From Thioclava sp. JE_KL1 (GTDB lineage Bacteria > Pseudomonadota > Alphaproteobacteria > Rhodobacterales > Rhodobacteraceae): 64,000 bases of DNA. Below, piece after piece: positions 7,844 to 16,171 of this stretch. Location of the stretch: contig NZ_WBJS01000001.1 of NCBI RefSeq assembly GCF_009296265.1, positions 248,001-312,000 of the forward strand, written 5' to 3'. Positions within the stretch are counted from its first letter, which is position 1. Each line of letters opens with the position of its first letter. Below the pieces are notes generated by a model that worked only from the letters and a program-made list of their open reading frames with translations, ran no database searches and had not been told where the DNA came from. The translations under genes and the position numbers were made by a program.

Positions 7844-8722
7844 ATGTTCGAAAGCTGTTCCGATCCTTCTGCCCTTCACGGGCTTGGCTGGCTGCTCTGC
7901 TACCTGACCACAGGTAAGCAGATCATGTTCTATGGCTCGTTCGGCATCGTGCTGATCCTGCTGGCCGTGACCGCGCCGGTGGCGCTGATCTTCGGCTTCG
8001 GCGGGGCGCTGGCTGCCCGGTCGAGCGCCGCCCCGCTGCGCTTTCTCGGACGGGGCTACATCGCGATGGTGCGCGGTGTACCCGATATCATCTTCTTCCT
8101 TTTCGTGCCGATCGCGATGGACCAGGGGCTTGAGTACCTGAAGTCACGCGCGGTCTGCCCCGATCCCGGCCCAGCCTGGACGGGTAACGAATTCCACGTC
8201 TGTGCCTCCGCGAAAATCCCGCTCGGCACGGCCCCGCAATTCTATCACGAGGCCTATGGCTTCGCGCTGGCGGTGGTGGCCTTTTCCATCGTCTACGGCG
8301 CCTTCGCCGCCAACGTGCTGTTCGGCGCGATGCAGGCGGTGCCGCGCGCGCAGCTGGAGACCGCCGAGGCCTATGGCATGACACGCGCGCAGGTGAACCG
8401 TCGCGTGCTGATCCCGCAGATGTGGGCCTATGCGATCCCCGGCCTGTCGAACCTCTGGATGATCCTCATCAAGGCAACGCCCCTGCTGTTCCTTCTGGGC
8501 ATCGAGGATATCGTCTATTGGGCGCGCGAACTGGGCGCGACCAAGTCGAGCATCTACGCCTATCCGCATCCCGACTGGCGTCTCTATTACTTCCTCGTGC
8601 TGCTGGTCTTCTATCTGGTGATGACCAAGCTCTCCGAGATCGTGCTGGCCCGCATCAATCGCCGCCTCGCTTTCGGGCAGGCCACGGCTGCCGGGGAAGC
8701 GCTGAGAAAGGCGGACGCATGA
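7844..8722 (+). CDS. Amino-acid ABC transporter permease (HisQ/HisM type), first subunit
   Basis: A 292-residue inner-membrane protein with about five or six hydrophobic segments. The polar-amino-acid permease EAA loop AYGMTRAQVNRRVLIPQMW is near residues 175-193, and the early segment GRGYIAMVRGVPDIIFFLF matches the family signature of RG(S/V)P-L. A roughly 40-residue periplasmic insertion containing two cysteines (about 100-125) separates two membrane segments and is longer than in E. coli HisQ. It pairs with the next permease as a heterodimer driven by the ATPase. The ribosome binding site is weak, consistent with the preceding hairpin modulating expression. The stop overlaps the next start as ATGA. 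Confidence 0.92.
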   Translation: MFESCSDPSALHGLGWLLCYLTTGKQIMFYGSFGIVLILLAVTAPVALIFGFGGALAARSSAAPLRFLGRGYIAMVRGVPDIIFFLFVPIAMDQGLEYLKSRAVCPDPGPAWTGNEFHVCASAKIPLGTAPQFYHEAYGFALAVVAFSIVYGAFAANVLFGAMQAVPRAQLETAEAYGMTRAQVNRRVLIPQMWAYAIPGLSNLWMILIKATPLLFLLGIEDIVYWARELGATKSSIYAYPHPDWRLYYFLVLLVFYLVMTKLSEIVLARINRRLAFGQATAAGEALRKADA

Positions 8723-9546
8723 GCTGCATTCAGACCATCGCGGATTACGGGCTGCGCTCCGTCGGCATCGGCGAGCGGCTGCTGCCGCGCTCCGATTTCA
8801 CCATGTGCCAGCAATTCACCCTGATCGGCTCGGGGATGATCTGGAACCTCTATTTCGGCATTCTCGCGCTGCTCGCAGGTTTCTTCCTCGCGACGACGCT
8901 GGCGGTGGCGAAGAACTCCGATCGCGCGATCTTCCGCAAACCGGCCGAATGGTTCATCTTCCTGTTCCGCGGCTCGCCACTCTTCATCCAGTTCTTCCTC
9001 GCCTACGAGGCCTTCGCGATGCTGCCCCGTGCAGGCTTCCCGATCCTCGGCATCACGGTCGCGACGGACTGGATCACGCGGGCCTGGGCAGGCGCACTGA
9101 TCGTGCTGTTCTTCAACACCTCCGCCTATGCCGCCGAGATCTTCTACGGCGCGCTGCGCTCCGTGCCGAAAGGCGACATGGAAGCCGCGGACGCCTACGG
9201 GATGACCGGCTGGACCAAGTTCCGCCGCGTGACATGGCCCACGATGCTCCGGCTCGGCTGGCCGTCCTACACCAACGAGGCGATCTTCCTGTTCCACGCC
9301 ACCACGCTCGTGTTCTTCTCGGGCTTCCCGGCGTTCCGACAGGAGGGCGACGCGCTCTATTACGCGAAATATTTCGCGGACAAGACCTTCAACCCCTTCA
9401 TCCCCTACCCGATCGCGGCGTTCTACTTCATCCTGCTTACGCTCTGCGTCATCGCGGTCTTCGGGGTGATCAACCGCCGCCTGAACCGCCATCTGCCGCA
9501 GGAAAGCCGCAAGCGCTTCCGGTTCAGGCCGCAGATTATCAGGTGA
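8719..9546 (+). CDS. Amino-acid ABC transporter permease (HisM/HisQ type), second subunit
   Basis: A 275-residue inner-membrane permease. I place the start at ATG 8719, which overlaps the upstream stop. An in-frame extension to 8422 would lie inside the first permease gene and has non-membrane composition. It has the family motif FRGSPLFIQFFL near residue 88 and the EAA loop AADAYGMTGWTKFRRVTWP near 155. It forms the transmembrane heterodimer with the preceding gene product. The C-terminus is basic (RKRFRFRPQ) and cytoplasmic. It is followed after 3 bp by the ligase gene, so all five genes are likely one transcript. Confidence 0.92.
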   Translation: MSCIQTIADYGLRSVGIGERLLPRSDFTMCQQFTLIGSGMIWNLYFGILALLAGFFLATTLAVAKNSDRAIFRKPAEWFIFLFRGSPLFIQFFLAYEAFAMLPRAGFPILGITVATDWITRAWAGALIVLFFNTSAYAAEIFYGALRSVPKGDMEAADAYGMTGWTKFRRVTWPTMLRLGWPSYTNEAIFLFHATTLVFFSGFPAFRQEGDALYYAKYFADKTFNPFIPYPIAAFYFILLTLCVIAVFGVINRRLNRHLPQESRKRFRFRPQIIR

Positions 9547-9549
9547 CAC

Positions 9550-10881
9550 ATGAACTGGCTGCACGACCATCCCGACGTTCGCACGATCCGCGTGGCGGCG
9601 GCCGATCTCAACGGGGTGGCGCGCGGCAAGCGCCTGCCGGCCCGCTTCGCCGATAAGGTCTTCACCGAAGGGACGCGCTTTCCCTACTCGGTGATGAATC
9701 TCGACATCTGGGGCGAGGATGTCGAAGACAGCCCGCTCGTGTTCGAATCCGGCGATGCCGACGGGCTTTTGATGCCGACCGAGCGGGGCTTCCTGCCGAT
9801 GCCGTGGCTCTCGGCGCCGACCGCGCTGCTGCCGATCTGGATGTTCCATATGGACGGCAAGCCCTATGCGGGCGATCCCCGGCAGGCGCTGGCGCGGGTG
9901 GTGGAACGCTACAAGGCGCTGGGGCTGACTCCGGTGGTCGCGACCGAGCTGGAGTTCTTCCTGATCGACGACAGCGGCAAGACCCTGCGCGTGCCGCCCT
10001 CGCCGCGCTCGGGCAAGCGCCGCACCGGCGGCGAGGTCCTCTCGCTCCGCGCCCTCGACGCCTTCGACATCTTCTTCAGCCAGCTCTACGACGCCTGCGA
10101 GGCGATGGATATTCCCGCCGATACCGCGATCTCCGAAGCGGGTCCCGGCCAGTTCGAGATCAACCTTTCCCATCAGCCCGACCCGCTGAAGGCCGCCGAT
10201 GACAGCTGGCTGTTCAAGATGCTGGTGAAAGGGCTCGCGCGCGCGCATGGCTTCGCGGCATCGTTCATGGCCAAGCCTTACGACGAATGGCCCGGCAACG
10301 GGATGCATATGCATTTCTCGGTGCTCGATGCCGAGGGCAACAACATCTTCAACGACGGCACGCCGCAAGGTTCGGACCAGATGCGCCACGCGGTTGCCGG
10401 GTGTCTGGCCGCGATGGCGGGCTCGGGCCTGATCTTCGCGCCGCATGAGAACAGCTATGACCGGCTGGTGCCCGACGCCCATGCGCCGACCGGCATCGCC
10501 TGGGCCTATGAGAACCGCACCGCGGCGCTGCGCATCCCGGCCTCGGGCCCGCAGGCGCGCCGGATCGAACATCGCGTGGCGGGCGGCGACGTGAACCCCT
10601 ACCTGATGATCGCGGCGATCCTCGGCGCGGCCCTGATCGGGATCGAGGACAAGATGGAGGCGCCCGAGCCGATCAAGGGCAACGCCTATGCGCTCGACCT
10701 GCCGCAGATGCCCACCGACTGGGAAGCGGCGATCGACGCCTTCCAGAATTGCGAGATCATGCCGCGCATCTTCGACCGCGACCTGATCACCAATTTCGCC
10801 ATGACCAAGCGGCAGGAGCTGCATTACATGGCGGAGCTGTCGGATCAGGAACAGACCGAGCTTTACTTGGATACCGTCTAA
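9550..10881 (+). CDS. Glutamine synthetase family ligase (gamma-glutamylpolyamine/amine synthetase-like)
   Basis: A 443-residue enzyme of the glutamine synthetase superfamily: a beta-grasp N-domain, then a catalytic domain. Metal/ATP motifs include VATELEFFLID (about 128-138), SEAGPGQFEINLSH (about 196-209), NGMHMHFSV (about 253-261) and YENRTAALRIP (about 317-327). Compared with adenylylated GSI-beta, the position of the modified tyrosine appears replaced (YALDLPQ instead of NLYDLP), so this is probably not housekeeping GlnA. Proteins of this kind, encoded at the end of amine or amino-acid ABC operons, usually ligate glutamate to an amine such as putrescine (PuuA/GlnA3 type). AGGTG precedes the ATG. 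The substrate is inferred from context only. Confidence 0.88.
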   Translation: MNWLHDHPDVRTIRVAAADLNGVARGKRLPARFADKVFTEGTRFPYSVMNLDIWGEDVEDSPLVFESGDADGLLMPTERGFLPMPWLSAPTALLPIWMFHMDGKPYAGDPRQALARVVERYKALGLTPVVATELEFFLIDDSGKTLRVPPSPRSGKRRTGGEVLSLRALDAFDIFFSQLYDACEAMDIPADTAISEAGPGQFEINLSHQPDPLKAADDSWLFKMLVKGLARAHGFAASFMAKPYDEWPGNGMHMHFSVLDAEGNNIFNDGTPQGSDQMRHAVAGCLAAMAGSGLIFAPHENSYDRLVPDAHAPTGIAWAYENRTAALRIPASGPQARRIEHRVAGGDVNPYLMIAAILGAALIGIEDKMEAPEPIKGNAYALDLPQMPTDWEAAIDAFQNCEIMPRIFDRDLITNFAMTKRQELHYMAELSDQEQTELYLDTV

Positions 10882-10950
10882 GGGGGCGCTGCCCCCTCGG
10901 GCTTCGCCCTCACCCCCGGGATATTTCCATCAAGGGGAAGGGAGCGGCGG
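10882..10950. repeat. Dispersed Rhodobacteraceae-type intergenic element (copy A)
   Basis: A GGGGGC-GCT-GCCCCC hairpin (10882-10896) directly follows the ligase stop codon, followed by a second pyrimidine-rich block and the CCCCCGGGATATTT...TCAAGGGG segment. Similar GGATATTTGGA-CAAG blocks recur at 37830-37903 and, inverted, at 63430-63475. The hairpin could also serve as terminator for the ABC/ligase operon. The family of such elements is known to me from related genomes only by general appearance. Confidence 0.55.
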
Positions 10951-10974
10951 GGCGCAGGCAGAGGGACAGCGCCC

Positions 10975-12282
10975 CTATCCGGCTGCCGCTTTCGCCTCGG
11001 CCCGAGGATAGAGCCGCGCCATCGTCAGGCCGCGCGTTGCGTTGAGGATCATCAGCCCCGCCCAGAGCCCGTGATTGCCGAAAAGCGGGATCAGCACGAA
11101 AAGCGCGGCCGTGTAGATCGCGACCGAGATCACCATCGCGTTGCGCATCTCACGGGTCAGGGTCGCGCCGATGAAGATGCCGTCTAGCATCCAGGCCGGC
11201 CCGCCGATCAGCGGCGCGGCGGCGATCCAGATCAGATAGTCGCGCGCCTCGATGCGGACATTCGGGGCGGTGGTCATCAGGTCGATGATCGCAGGCCCCG
11301 CGAGCAGGAAGACCGCGCCCAGCGCGAGCGCGCCGCCGATCCCCCATTGCGAGGACACGATGCTCGCCCGGCGCAGCCTTGCAGCCGAATGTGCGCCCAC
11401 CGCTTGGCCCACGAGGCTCTCGGCGGAGAAGGCGAACCCGTCCAGCGCGAAGGCGGTGATCTGCAGGAATTGCAGCAGCACCTGATTGGCCGCAAGGGTC
11501 ACATCGCCCTGCCCCGCGCCGAGGAAGAGGAAGGAGGTGAAGCTCGCCTGCAGCAAGATCGAGCGCAGCATGATGTCGGTATTCACCCGCGCCATCGTCG
11601 CCAGTTTCACCCGATCAAAGATTGCGCGCGCCCGCCACAACCCGCCTGCGAAGGCCGCGCGACAGAGCCACAGCGCCAGCACCACACCACTGATCTCGGA
11701 GATCAGCGTGGCGCCCGCGACGCCTTGCACGCCCCAGCCGAGGCCCAGCACGAAGAGAAGATCCAGCCCCACGTTCAGCGCGTTCATCGCCACCTGCAGC
11801 AAGAGGACACCGCGCGTGCGTTCCAGCGCGATCAGCCAGCCGGTGAAGGCGTAGAGCGAGATGGTGAGCGGCGCGCCCCAGATGCGGATCTGCAGGTAGT
11901 CGCGAGCAAGGCGCTCGACCTCGTCGCTCGCCGGGGCAAGCTGAAACGCGGCCCAGAAGAGCGGCAGTTGCAGCACGATCAGGCTCAGCCCGGCGATGCC
12001 CGCGATGATCAGCGCCCGCATCAGCCCGGCGGAGACCTCGCCGGTATCGCCCGTCCCATGCGCCTGGCTGACCAGCCCGGTCGTACCCATCCGCAGGAAG
12101 CCGAAAATCCAGTAGAGCGAGGAGAGGATCACCGCGCCGATCCCCACGGCTCCGATCGGCGCGGGCAGGCCGATCTGGCCGACGACGGCCGTGTCGACCG
12201 CGCCGAGGATCGGGATCGTGGCGTTCGAGAGGACGATGGGCAGCGCGATCTTCAGAACCCGCGCATGGGTAATCTCAGCCAT
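10975..12282 (-). CDS. MATE family efflux transporter (DinF-like)
   Basis: A 435-residue polytopic membrane protein with about 12 hydrophobic segments. Family motifs include LPIVLSNATIPILGAVDTAVVGQ at the N-terminus and the repeated second half beginning LAANQVLLQFLQITAFALDGFAFSAESLVGQA. Both are typical of the DinF branch of multidrug and toxic compound extrusion transporters, which use a Na+ or H+ gradient to export drugs. The ATG at 12282 lies inside the end of the upstream thioesterase gene (8-nt overlap), so it is translated as the last gene of a three-gene operon with two hotdog thioesterases. Natural substrates are unknown. Linkage to thioesterases is seen in many Rhodobacterales and may be positional only. 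Confidence 0.93.
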   Translation of the reverse strand: MAEITHARVLKIALPIVLSNATIPILGAVDTAVVGQIGLPAPIGAVGIGAVILSSLYWIFGFLRMGTTGLVSQAHGTGDTGEVSAGLMRALIIAGIAGLSLIVLQLPLFWAAFQLAPASDEVERLARDYLQIRIWGAPLTISLYAFTGWLIALERTRGVLLLQVAMNALNVGLDLLFVLGLGWGVQGVAGATLISEISGVVLALWLCRAAFAGGLWRARAIFDRVKLATMARVNTDIMLRSILLQASFTSFLFLGAGQGDVTLAANQVLLQFLQITAFALDGFAFSAESLVGQAVGAHSAARLRRASIVSSQWGIGGALALGAVFLLAGPAIIDLMTTAPNVRIEARDYLIWIAAAPLIGGPAWMLDGIFIGATLTREMRNAMVISVAIYTAALFVLIPLFGNHGLWAGLMILNATRGLTMARLYPRAEAKAAAG

Positions 12283-12799
12283 TGGCGGAGGTGTCGTCCC
12301 GCGCGGGCATCAGGAAATGGCCGGTCGCTTGGGCAAAAATCCGGGTCCGGTTGTCCTGCCACGCCTCGACATGGACGCTGGCGTAACGCCGCCCCGAACG
12401 ATTGACGCGGGCGCGCGCATAGGCGTCGCGCGGCAGGCCAGAGCGCAGGTAGTCCACGGTGAAATCGATCGTCTTGGGCAGCCGCGGCAGGCTCTCGGGC
12501 GTGAGCGCGTCGAAATCGATCCGTCCCGCCTCGATATCGTCCCACAGGTAAGACCAGCTGAGTTCGATGATCGCGGTGACTTCGAGAAAGGCCGCCGTCA
12601 CCCCGCCATGGATCGCGGGCAGCATCGGGTTACCGATCAGTTTGTCGTCATAGGACAGAACGCCGGTCAGCTCATCGCCGCGCCGGTCGAAACCAATGCC
12701 GAGGAACTGCGCGTAAGGAATGCCCTCGACGAGCATCTTGAGCGCGCCGTCTCGGCGCTGCTTGACTTGCTGGACGGGTTCGGGCTTGGGACGGCTCAT
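12275..12799 (-). CDS. PaaI family hotdog-fold thioesterase (paralogue 1)
   Basis: A 174-residue protein with the PaaI/YigI hotdog core: [19 protein letters not shown] (about 65-83) carries the HGG turn found at the active site, and [16 protein letters not shown] follows the second strand. Members hydrolyse acyl-CoA thioesters, aromatic or short-chain. It overlaps the upstream paralogue by ATGA and the MATE gene by 8 nt. The N-terminal 30 residues are charged and not part of the fold. The acidic residue normally after HGG in PaaI is replaced here by a Val-Thr-Ala-Ala-Phe-Leu-Glu run, with Glu76 the probable catalytic acid. Substrate not assignable. Confidence 0.88.
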   Translation of the reverse strand: MSRPKPEPVQQVKQRRDGALKMLVEGIPYAQFLGIGFDRRGDELTGVLSYDDKLIGNPMLPAIHGGVTAAFLEVTAIIELSWSYLWDDIEAGRIDFDALTPESLPRLPKTIDFTVDYLRSGLPRDAYARARVNRSGRRYASVHVEAWQDNRTRIFAQATGHFLMPARDDTSANG

Positions 12800-13254
12800 G
12801 CTTGCCCCTCCGATTTGGGTTTGTCGGGGCGCGAGACGGTGAAGGCGCCGGTGGCGGTCGCCACGGGACGCTCGGCATCCTCGTCATGGGTGGTGGCGCG
12901 CACGAAGGCCACCGAGCGGGTGACGTGGTAGCATTCGGCCCGCGCGGTGATCCGCTGGCCGGGCGTGGCGGGGCGCATGTAATCGATGCGCAGATCCAGC
13001 GTCGCGGTGGAGGCTCCGGCCTGCGGATGGCTCATAACGGCGGCGCCTGCGCAGGTATCCATCAGCGCCGAAACCGCGCCGCCATGGATCACGCCGGTGC
13101 GCGGATCGCCCACGAAGCGCGTGTCATAGGGCATCGACAGGGTCGCGCAGCCGGGGCGGATCTCGTCCATCTGCATCCCCAGCGCGCGGGAATGCGGGAT
13201 CGCCTCGATGAACTGGCGCGCCTGTTCGAGTATCTTGTCGTTCTGGTCGCTCAT
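12796..13254 (-). CDS. PaaI family hotdog-fold thioesterase (paralogue 2)
   Basis: A 152-residue hotdog protein. The motif [20 protein letters not shown] (about 55-74) contains the HGG turn and Asp68, equivalent to the catalytic Asp of PaaI, and [16 protein letters not shown] (about 86-101) is the characteristic central strand. It probably acts as an acyl-CoA thioesterase in the cytoplasm. It is the first gene of the paaI-paaI-MATE operon, and its stop overlaps the next start by four bases. The two paralogues are clearly diverged, so this is an old tandem duplication that may form a heteromer. Confidence 0.9.
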   Translation of the reverse strand: MSDQNDKILEQARQFIEAIPHSRALGMQMDEIRPGCATLSMPYDTRFVGDPRTGVIHGGAVSALMDTCAGAAVMSHPQAGASTATLDLRIDYMRPATPGQRITARAECYHVTRSVAFVRATTHDEDAERPVATATGAFTVSRPDKPKSEGQA

Positions 13255-13319
13255 GAAATCATCCCCGAATGTCTTGCGCGACTATCCCCGCTGGCCGACG
13301 GGGTTACAAGACCCGCGCC

Positions 13320-13595
13320 TCAGCCCTGACCCTGCGACACAAGGAAATAGCGCGCGATCCCGTAAAGGTAGAAGCCGGTGAACATGATGTTGAGATATTT
13401 CAGCTGGCGCTCGGTATGGAGCCAGGCGTGATAGGCCCAGATCATGCAGAACGGCAGGCTGAGAAAGAGATTGAGCGGATACCAGTTCTGCACGATGGCG
13501 ATGGTCGAGGCGATGCCGAGGGCCAGAGCGACCCATTTCATCTCTTGCTGATAGGCCGCAAGGCCACCTTCGCGCAGACGCGTTGCCGGACGCAT
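13320..13595 (-). CDS. DUF6552-like small membrane protein
   Basis: A 91-residue protein. The start at 13595 is chosen because AAGGAG lies six bases upstream. The frame continues to 13679 but without a ribosome binding site. A short basic N-terminus (MRPATRLREGG) is followed by three hydrophobic segments, WVALALGIASTIAIVQ, YPLNLFLSLPFCMIWAYHAW and IMFTGFYLYGIARYFLV. These give a small polytopic inner-membrane protein of the kind labelled DUF6552 in Rhodobacterales. Function is unknown. It may be transcribed alone, as 65 bp separates it from the thioesterase operon that follows on the same strand. Confidence 0.75.
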   Translation of the reverse strand: MRPATRLREGGLAAYQQEMKWVALALGIASTIAIVQNWYPLNLFLSLPFCMIWAYHAWLHTERQLKYLNIMFTGFYLYGIARYFLVSQGQG

Positions 13596-13700
13596 GCCCG
13601 CTCCTTCTGACTGATACCAATGTCGGGGGTCGCGGCCCTTGGGGCCTGCGATGCGATTGATATGCCACAGGAAAGGCAATCCGTCCAGACGGGCGCGGAT

Positions 13701-14150
13701 CTAGCGGCGCGCGGCGAAGAAATCCTTCAAGAGCGCCTCCGCCTCCGCCGCCCCGATGCCGTCATAGATTTCCGGCACATGATGGCTTTGCGGATGCGAG
13801 AAGATGCGGGGACCCTGTGCGACGCCGCCCGATTTCGGATCGGCCGCGCCGTAATAAAGCCGCGCGATCCGGGCCTGAGAGATCGCCGAGGCGCACATCG
13901 GGCAGGGCTCGAGCGTGACATAGAGGTCATAGCCCGGCAGCCGCTCCGAGCCGATCTGCGCACAGGCCTCGCGCATCGCGAGGATCTCCGCATGGGCGGT
14001 CGGATCGCCCAGCTCGCGGGTGCGGTTGCCAGCGGCGGCCACCACCCTACCGTCAGGAGAGACGACGACTGCGCCCACGGGCACCTCGCCGCGCTTAGCC
14101 GCCTCGCGCGCCTCTGCGAGCGCCTGTTGCATGAAAGACCGGAATTCCAT
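13701..14150 (-). CDS. tadA: tRNA-specific adenosine deaminase TadA
   Basis: A 149-residue zinc deaminase that converts A34 to inosine in the anticodon of tRNA-Arg(ACG). The zinc/catalytic motifs are HAEILAMREA (His and catalytic Glu near residues 54-56) and PCPMCASAI (two Cys near 84-87), preceded by EVPVGAVVV. The length and motif spacing match bacterial TadA. It is read leftward, diverging from the pseudouridine synthase gene at 14274, and the intervening 120 bp must hold both promoters. Two RNA-modifying enzymes thus sit back to back. Confidence 0.95.
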   Translation of the reverse strand: MEFRSFMQQALAEAREAAKRGEVPVGAVVVSPDGRVVAAAGNRTRELGDPTAHAEILAMREACAQIGSERLPGYDLYVTLEPCPMCASAISQARIARLYYGAADPKSGGVAQGPRIFSHPQSHHVPEIYDGIGAAEAEALLKDFFAARR

Positions 14151-14273
14151 GGCTCTTCATCGCTTGCAAATCCGCGCTTATCAAGACGCTTCCCACGCGC
14201 AGCAGAAAGGTGTAGATCGCCATCTTTCGCGCCCGAGCGACTCGCGCGCCCCCTCCCCTAGAAGGAACCGGAC

Positions 14274-15917
14274 ATGACCGACACTCCCGAAAATTCCCCC
14301 GAAAATTCCGTTTCGAAATCCGCCGACAAATCCGGCGCGAAAGAGCGCATCGCCAAGGTTATCGCGCGCTCCGGCGTCGCCTCGCGCCGTGACGCCGAGA
14401 AGATGATCCTCGCCGGCAAGGTCGCGGTGAACGGCAAGCAGATCGACTCGCCCGCGCTCGACGTGGCGGCGTCCGACAAGATCACCATCGACGGCAAGCC
14501 GATCGACGCGCCGCAGGAAACGCGGCTGTGGCTCTATTACAAGCCGCTGGGTCTGGTCACCACTGAGAAGGACGAACAGGGCCGCCGCACGATCTTCGAC
14601 GAGATGCCCGAGGGCATGCCGCGCGTGCTGAACGTGGGCCGTCTCGACATCAACTCAGAAGGCTTGCTGCTCTTGACCAATGATGGTGGGTTGAAGCGCC
14701 GTCTGGAGCTGCCCGAGACCGGTTGGCTGCGCAAATACCGCGTCCGCGTGAATGGCCGCCCGACCGAGCAGTCTTTCGAGCCGCTGCGTCAGGGCATCAC
14801 CATCGAGGGCGAGGAATTCCTGCCGATGGAAGTCTCGCTCGACCGTCAGCAAGGCGCGAATGCGTGGCTGACCGTGGGCATCCGCGAAGGCCGCAACCGC
14901 GAAATCCGTCGCGCGATGACCGAGATCGGCTTCCAGGTGAACCGCCTGATCCGCATCAGCTACGGCCCATTCCGCCTGATGGACATGAAGGCGGGCGACG
15001 TGATGGAAGTGAAGCGCAGGATGCTGCGCGACCAGCTTGGCGGGTTGCTCGACGACAAGCCGGTGGGCGGCGAAGCCAAGCCCGAGCGCAAAGAGCGTGG
15101 GGATCGTCCCGAGCGCGGCGAGCGCAAGGATCGGGGCGACAAGCCGCGTTTCAAGCGCGATCGCGATGAGGGCGGCCGTGATGACAAGCCGCGCTTCCGC
15201 AAGGATCGTGACGAAGGCGGCCGTGAAGATCGTCCGCGCAAGCCGCGCACGGGCGGCTTCAAATCGCATCGTGACGAGGGCGACCGCGGCGATCGTGGCG
15301 ATCGGGGGCCGCGCTTCTCGAAGGACCGGGGCGACCGCCCGGATCGCGGGCCGCGTGGCGACAAGCCGCGCTTCAACCGCGACCGCGACGAGGGTGGCCG
15401 TGACGACAAACCGCGTTTCCGAAAGGATCGCGAAGAGGGCGGCCGCGAGGATCGTCCGTTCCGCGACGGGCCGCGCAAGCCGCGCACCGGTGGGTTCAAG
15501 TCGCATCGTGATGAAGGCGAGCGTGGCGACCGGGGCCCGCGTTTCTCGAAAGATCGTGGCGACCGCCCCGATCGTGGGCCGCGCGGCGACAAGCCTAGCT
15601 TCAACCGCGACCGCGACGACCGCTCCTCGGGCGGGAAGTTCGGCGGCAAGCCCAGCGGGAAGTTCGGCGACAAGGCGCGCTTCAACCGGGATCGCGACGA
15701 AGGTGGCCGTGACGACCGTGGCGGCGACAAGCCCCGCTCGGGCGGCTTCAAATCGCATGGCGGAAAGCCGGGAGGCAAGCCGCGCTCGGGCGGGTTCAAA
15801 TCCCACGGCGACCGGCCCGCACGCTCGGGCGGCTTCAAGTCGCATTCGGGCAAACCGGGCGGGAAACCCGGTGGCAAGCCCTTCGGTGGCAAGCCCCGCG
15901 GTGGCAATCGCGACTGA
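14274..15917 (+). CDS. rluB: 23S rRNA pseudouridine synthase (RluB-type) with long Arg/Asp/Gly/Lys-rich repeat tail
   Basis: A 547-residue protein. Residues about 20-80 form an S4 RNA-binding domain (IAKVIARSGVASRRDAEKMI). The RsuA/RluB catalytic core follows, with the motif VGRLDINSEGLLLLTNDG (catalytic Asp near 125) and EGRNREIRRAM near 205. It modifies 23S rRNA around U2605. From about residue 260 to the end the sequence is low complexity, with a roughly 70-residue unit (KPRF..DRDEGGRDD, RKPRTGGFKSH, DRGPRFSKDRGDRPDRGPRGD) occurring twice and then decaying into GGKP and SGGFKSH repeats. Such disordered basic tails occur on alphaproteobacterial RluB and probably bind RNA nonspecifically. 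This one is about as long as the enzyme. RsuA-family alternatives cannot be fully excluded. Confidence 0.9.
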   Translation: MTDTPENSPENSVSKSADKSGAKERIAKVIARSGVASRRDAEKMILAGKVAVNGKQIDSPALDVAASDKITIDGKPIDAPQETRLWLYYKPLGLVTTEKDEQGRRTIFDEMPEGMPRVLNVGRLDINSEGLLLLTNDGGLKRRLELPETGWLRKYRVRVNGRPTEQSFEPLRQGITIEGEEFLPMEVSLDRQQGANAWLTVGIREGRNREIRRAMTEIGFQVNRLIRISYGPFRLMDMKAGDVMEVKRRMLRDQLGGLLDDKPVGGEAKPERKERGDRPERGERKDRGDKPRFKRDRDEGGRDDKPRFRKDRDEGGREDRPRKPRTGGFKSHRDEGDRGDRGDRGPRFSKDRGDRPDRGPRGDKPRFNRDRDEGGRDDKPRFRKDREEGGREDRPFRDGPRKPRTGGFKSHRDEGERGDRGPRFSKDRGDRPDRGPRGDKPSFNRDRDDRSSGGKFGGKPSGKFGDKARFNRDRDEGGRDDRGGDKPRSGGFKSHGGKPGGKPRSGGFKSHGDRPARSGGFKSHSGKPGGKPGGKPFGGKPRGGNRD

Positions 15918-15937
15918 CCGGCGAAAACGCGCTTTGA

Positions 15938-15976
15938 GAGAGGGGAAAACCGCCATGGTTTTCCCCTCTTCTTTTT
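15938..15976 (+). terminator. Strong rho-independent terminator after rluB
   Basis: A 13-14 bp nearly perfect stem (15938-15951 with 15957-15970, loop GCCAT) is followed by CTTTTT. The central AAAACC/GGTTTT pairing and short loop make it one of the clearest terminators in the window. Confidence 0.9.
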
Positions 15977-16087
15977 CCTCGGCGGGTTTACGCGAATTTC
16001 ACACCGTCTCTCTGGCATAGACCCGCCAGCCTGCTTATAAATTCCCCTGAGGACGTCGAAATTCGCGTCCGATGGCAGGGGCTGGCG

Positions 16088-16171
16088 ATGTCGCGCGAGG
16101 CGCAAAAGAGAATCGCTTTCTGGCTGATGATCGCGCTGACGCTGTCGGTCGCGCTCACCGGGAGCGTATGA
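16088..16171 (+). CDS. Putative 27-residue single-span membrane peptide, coupled to xpaC
   Basis: The frame ATG 16088 to TGA 16171 encodes MSREAQKRIAFWLMIALTLS followed by VALTGSV. This is a basic N-terminus and one hydrophobic helix, the usual layout of small inner-membrane proteins. AGGGG lies six bases before the ATG. The TGA overlaps the start codons of the next gene (GTATGATGG), so translation would be coupled to XpaC. It is too short for routine gene callers. A chance frame or a translated leader that only sets ribosome flow is the alternative. The combination of ribosome binding site, overlap and clear membrane helix makes a real peptide plausible. Confidence 0.5.
   Translation: MSREAQKRIAFWLMIALTLSVALTGSV

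Noticed and set aside
15040-15917. Periodic repeats resembling a CRISPR or tandem DNA array
   Set aside because: The repeats are in frame, protein-level and imperfect, with no conserved spacers. They are the RluB tail.
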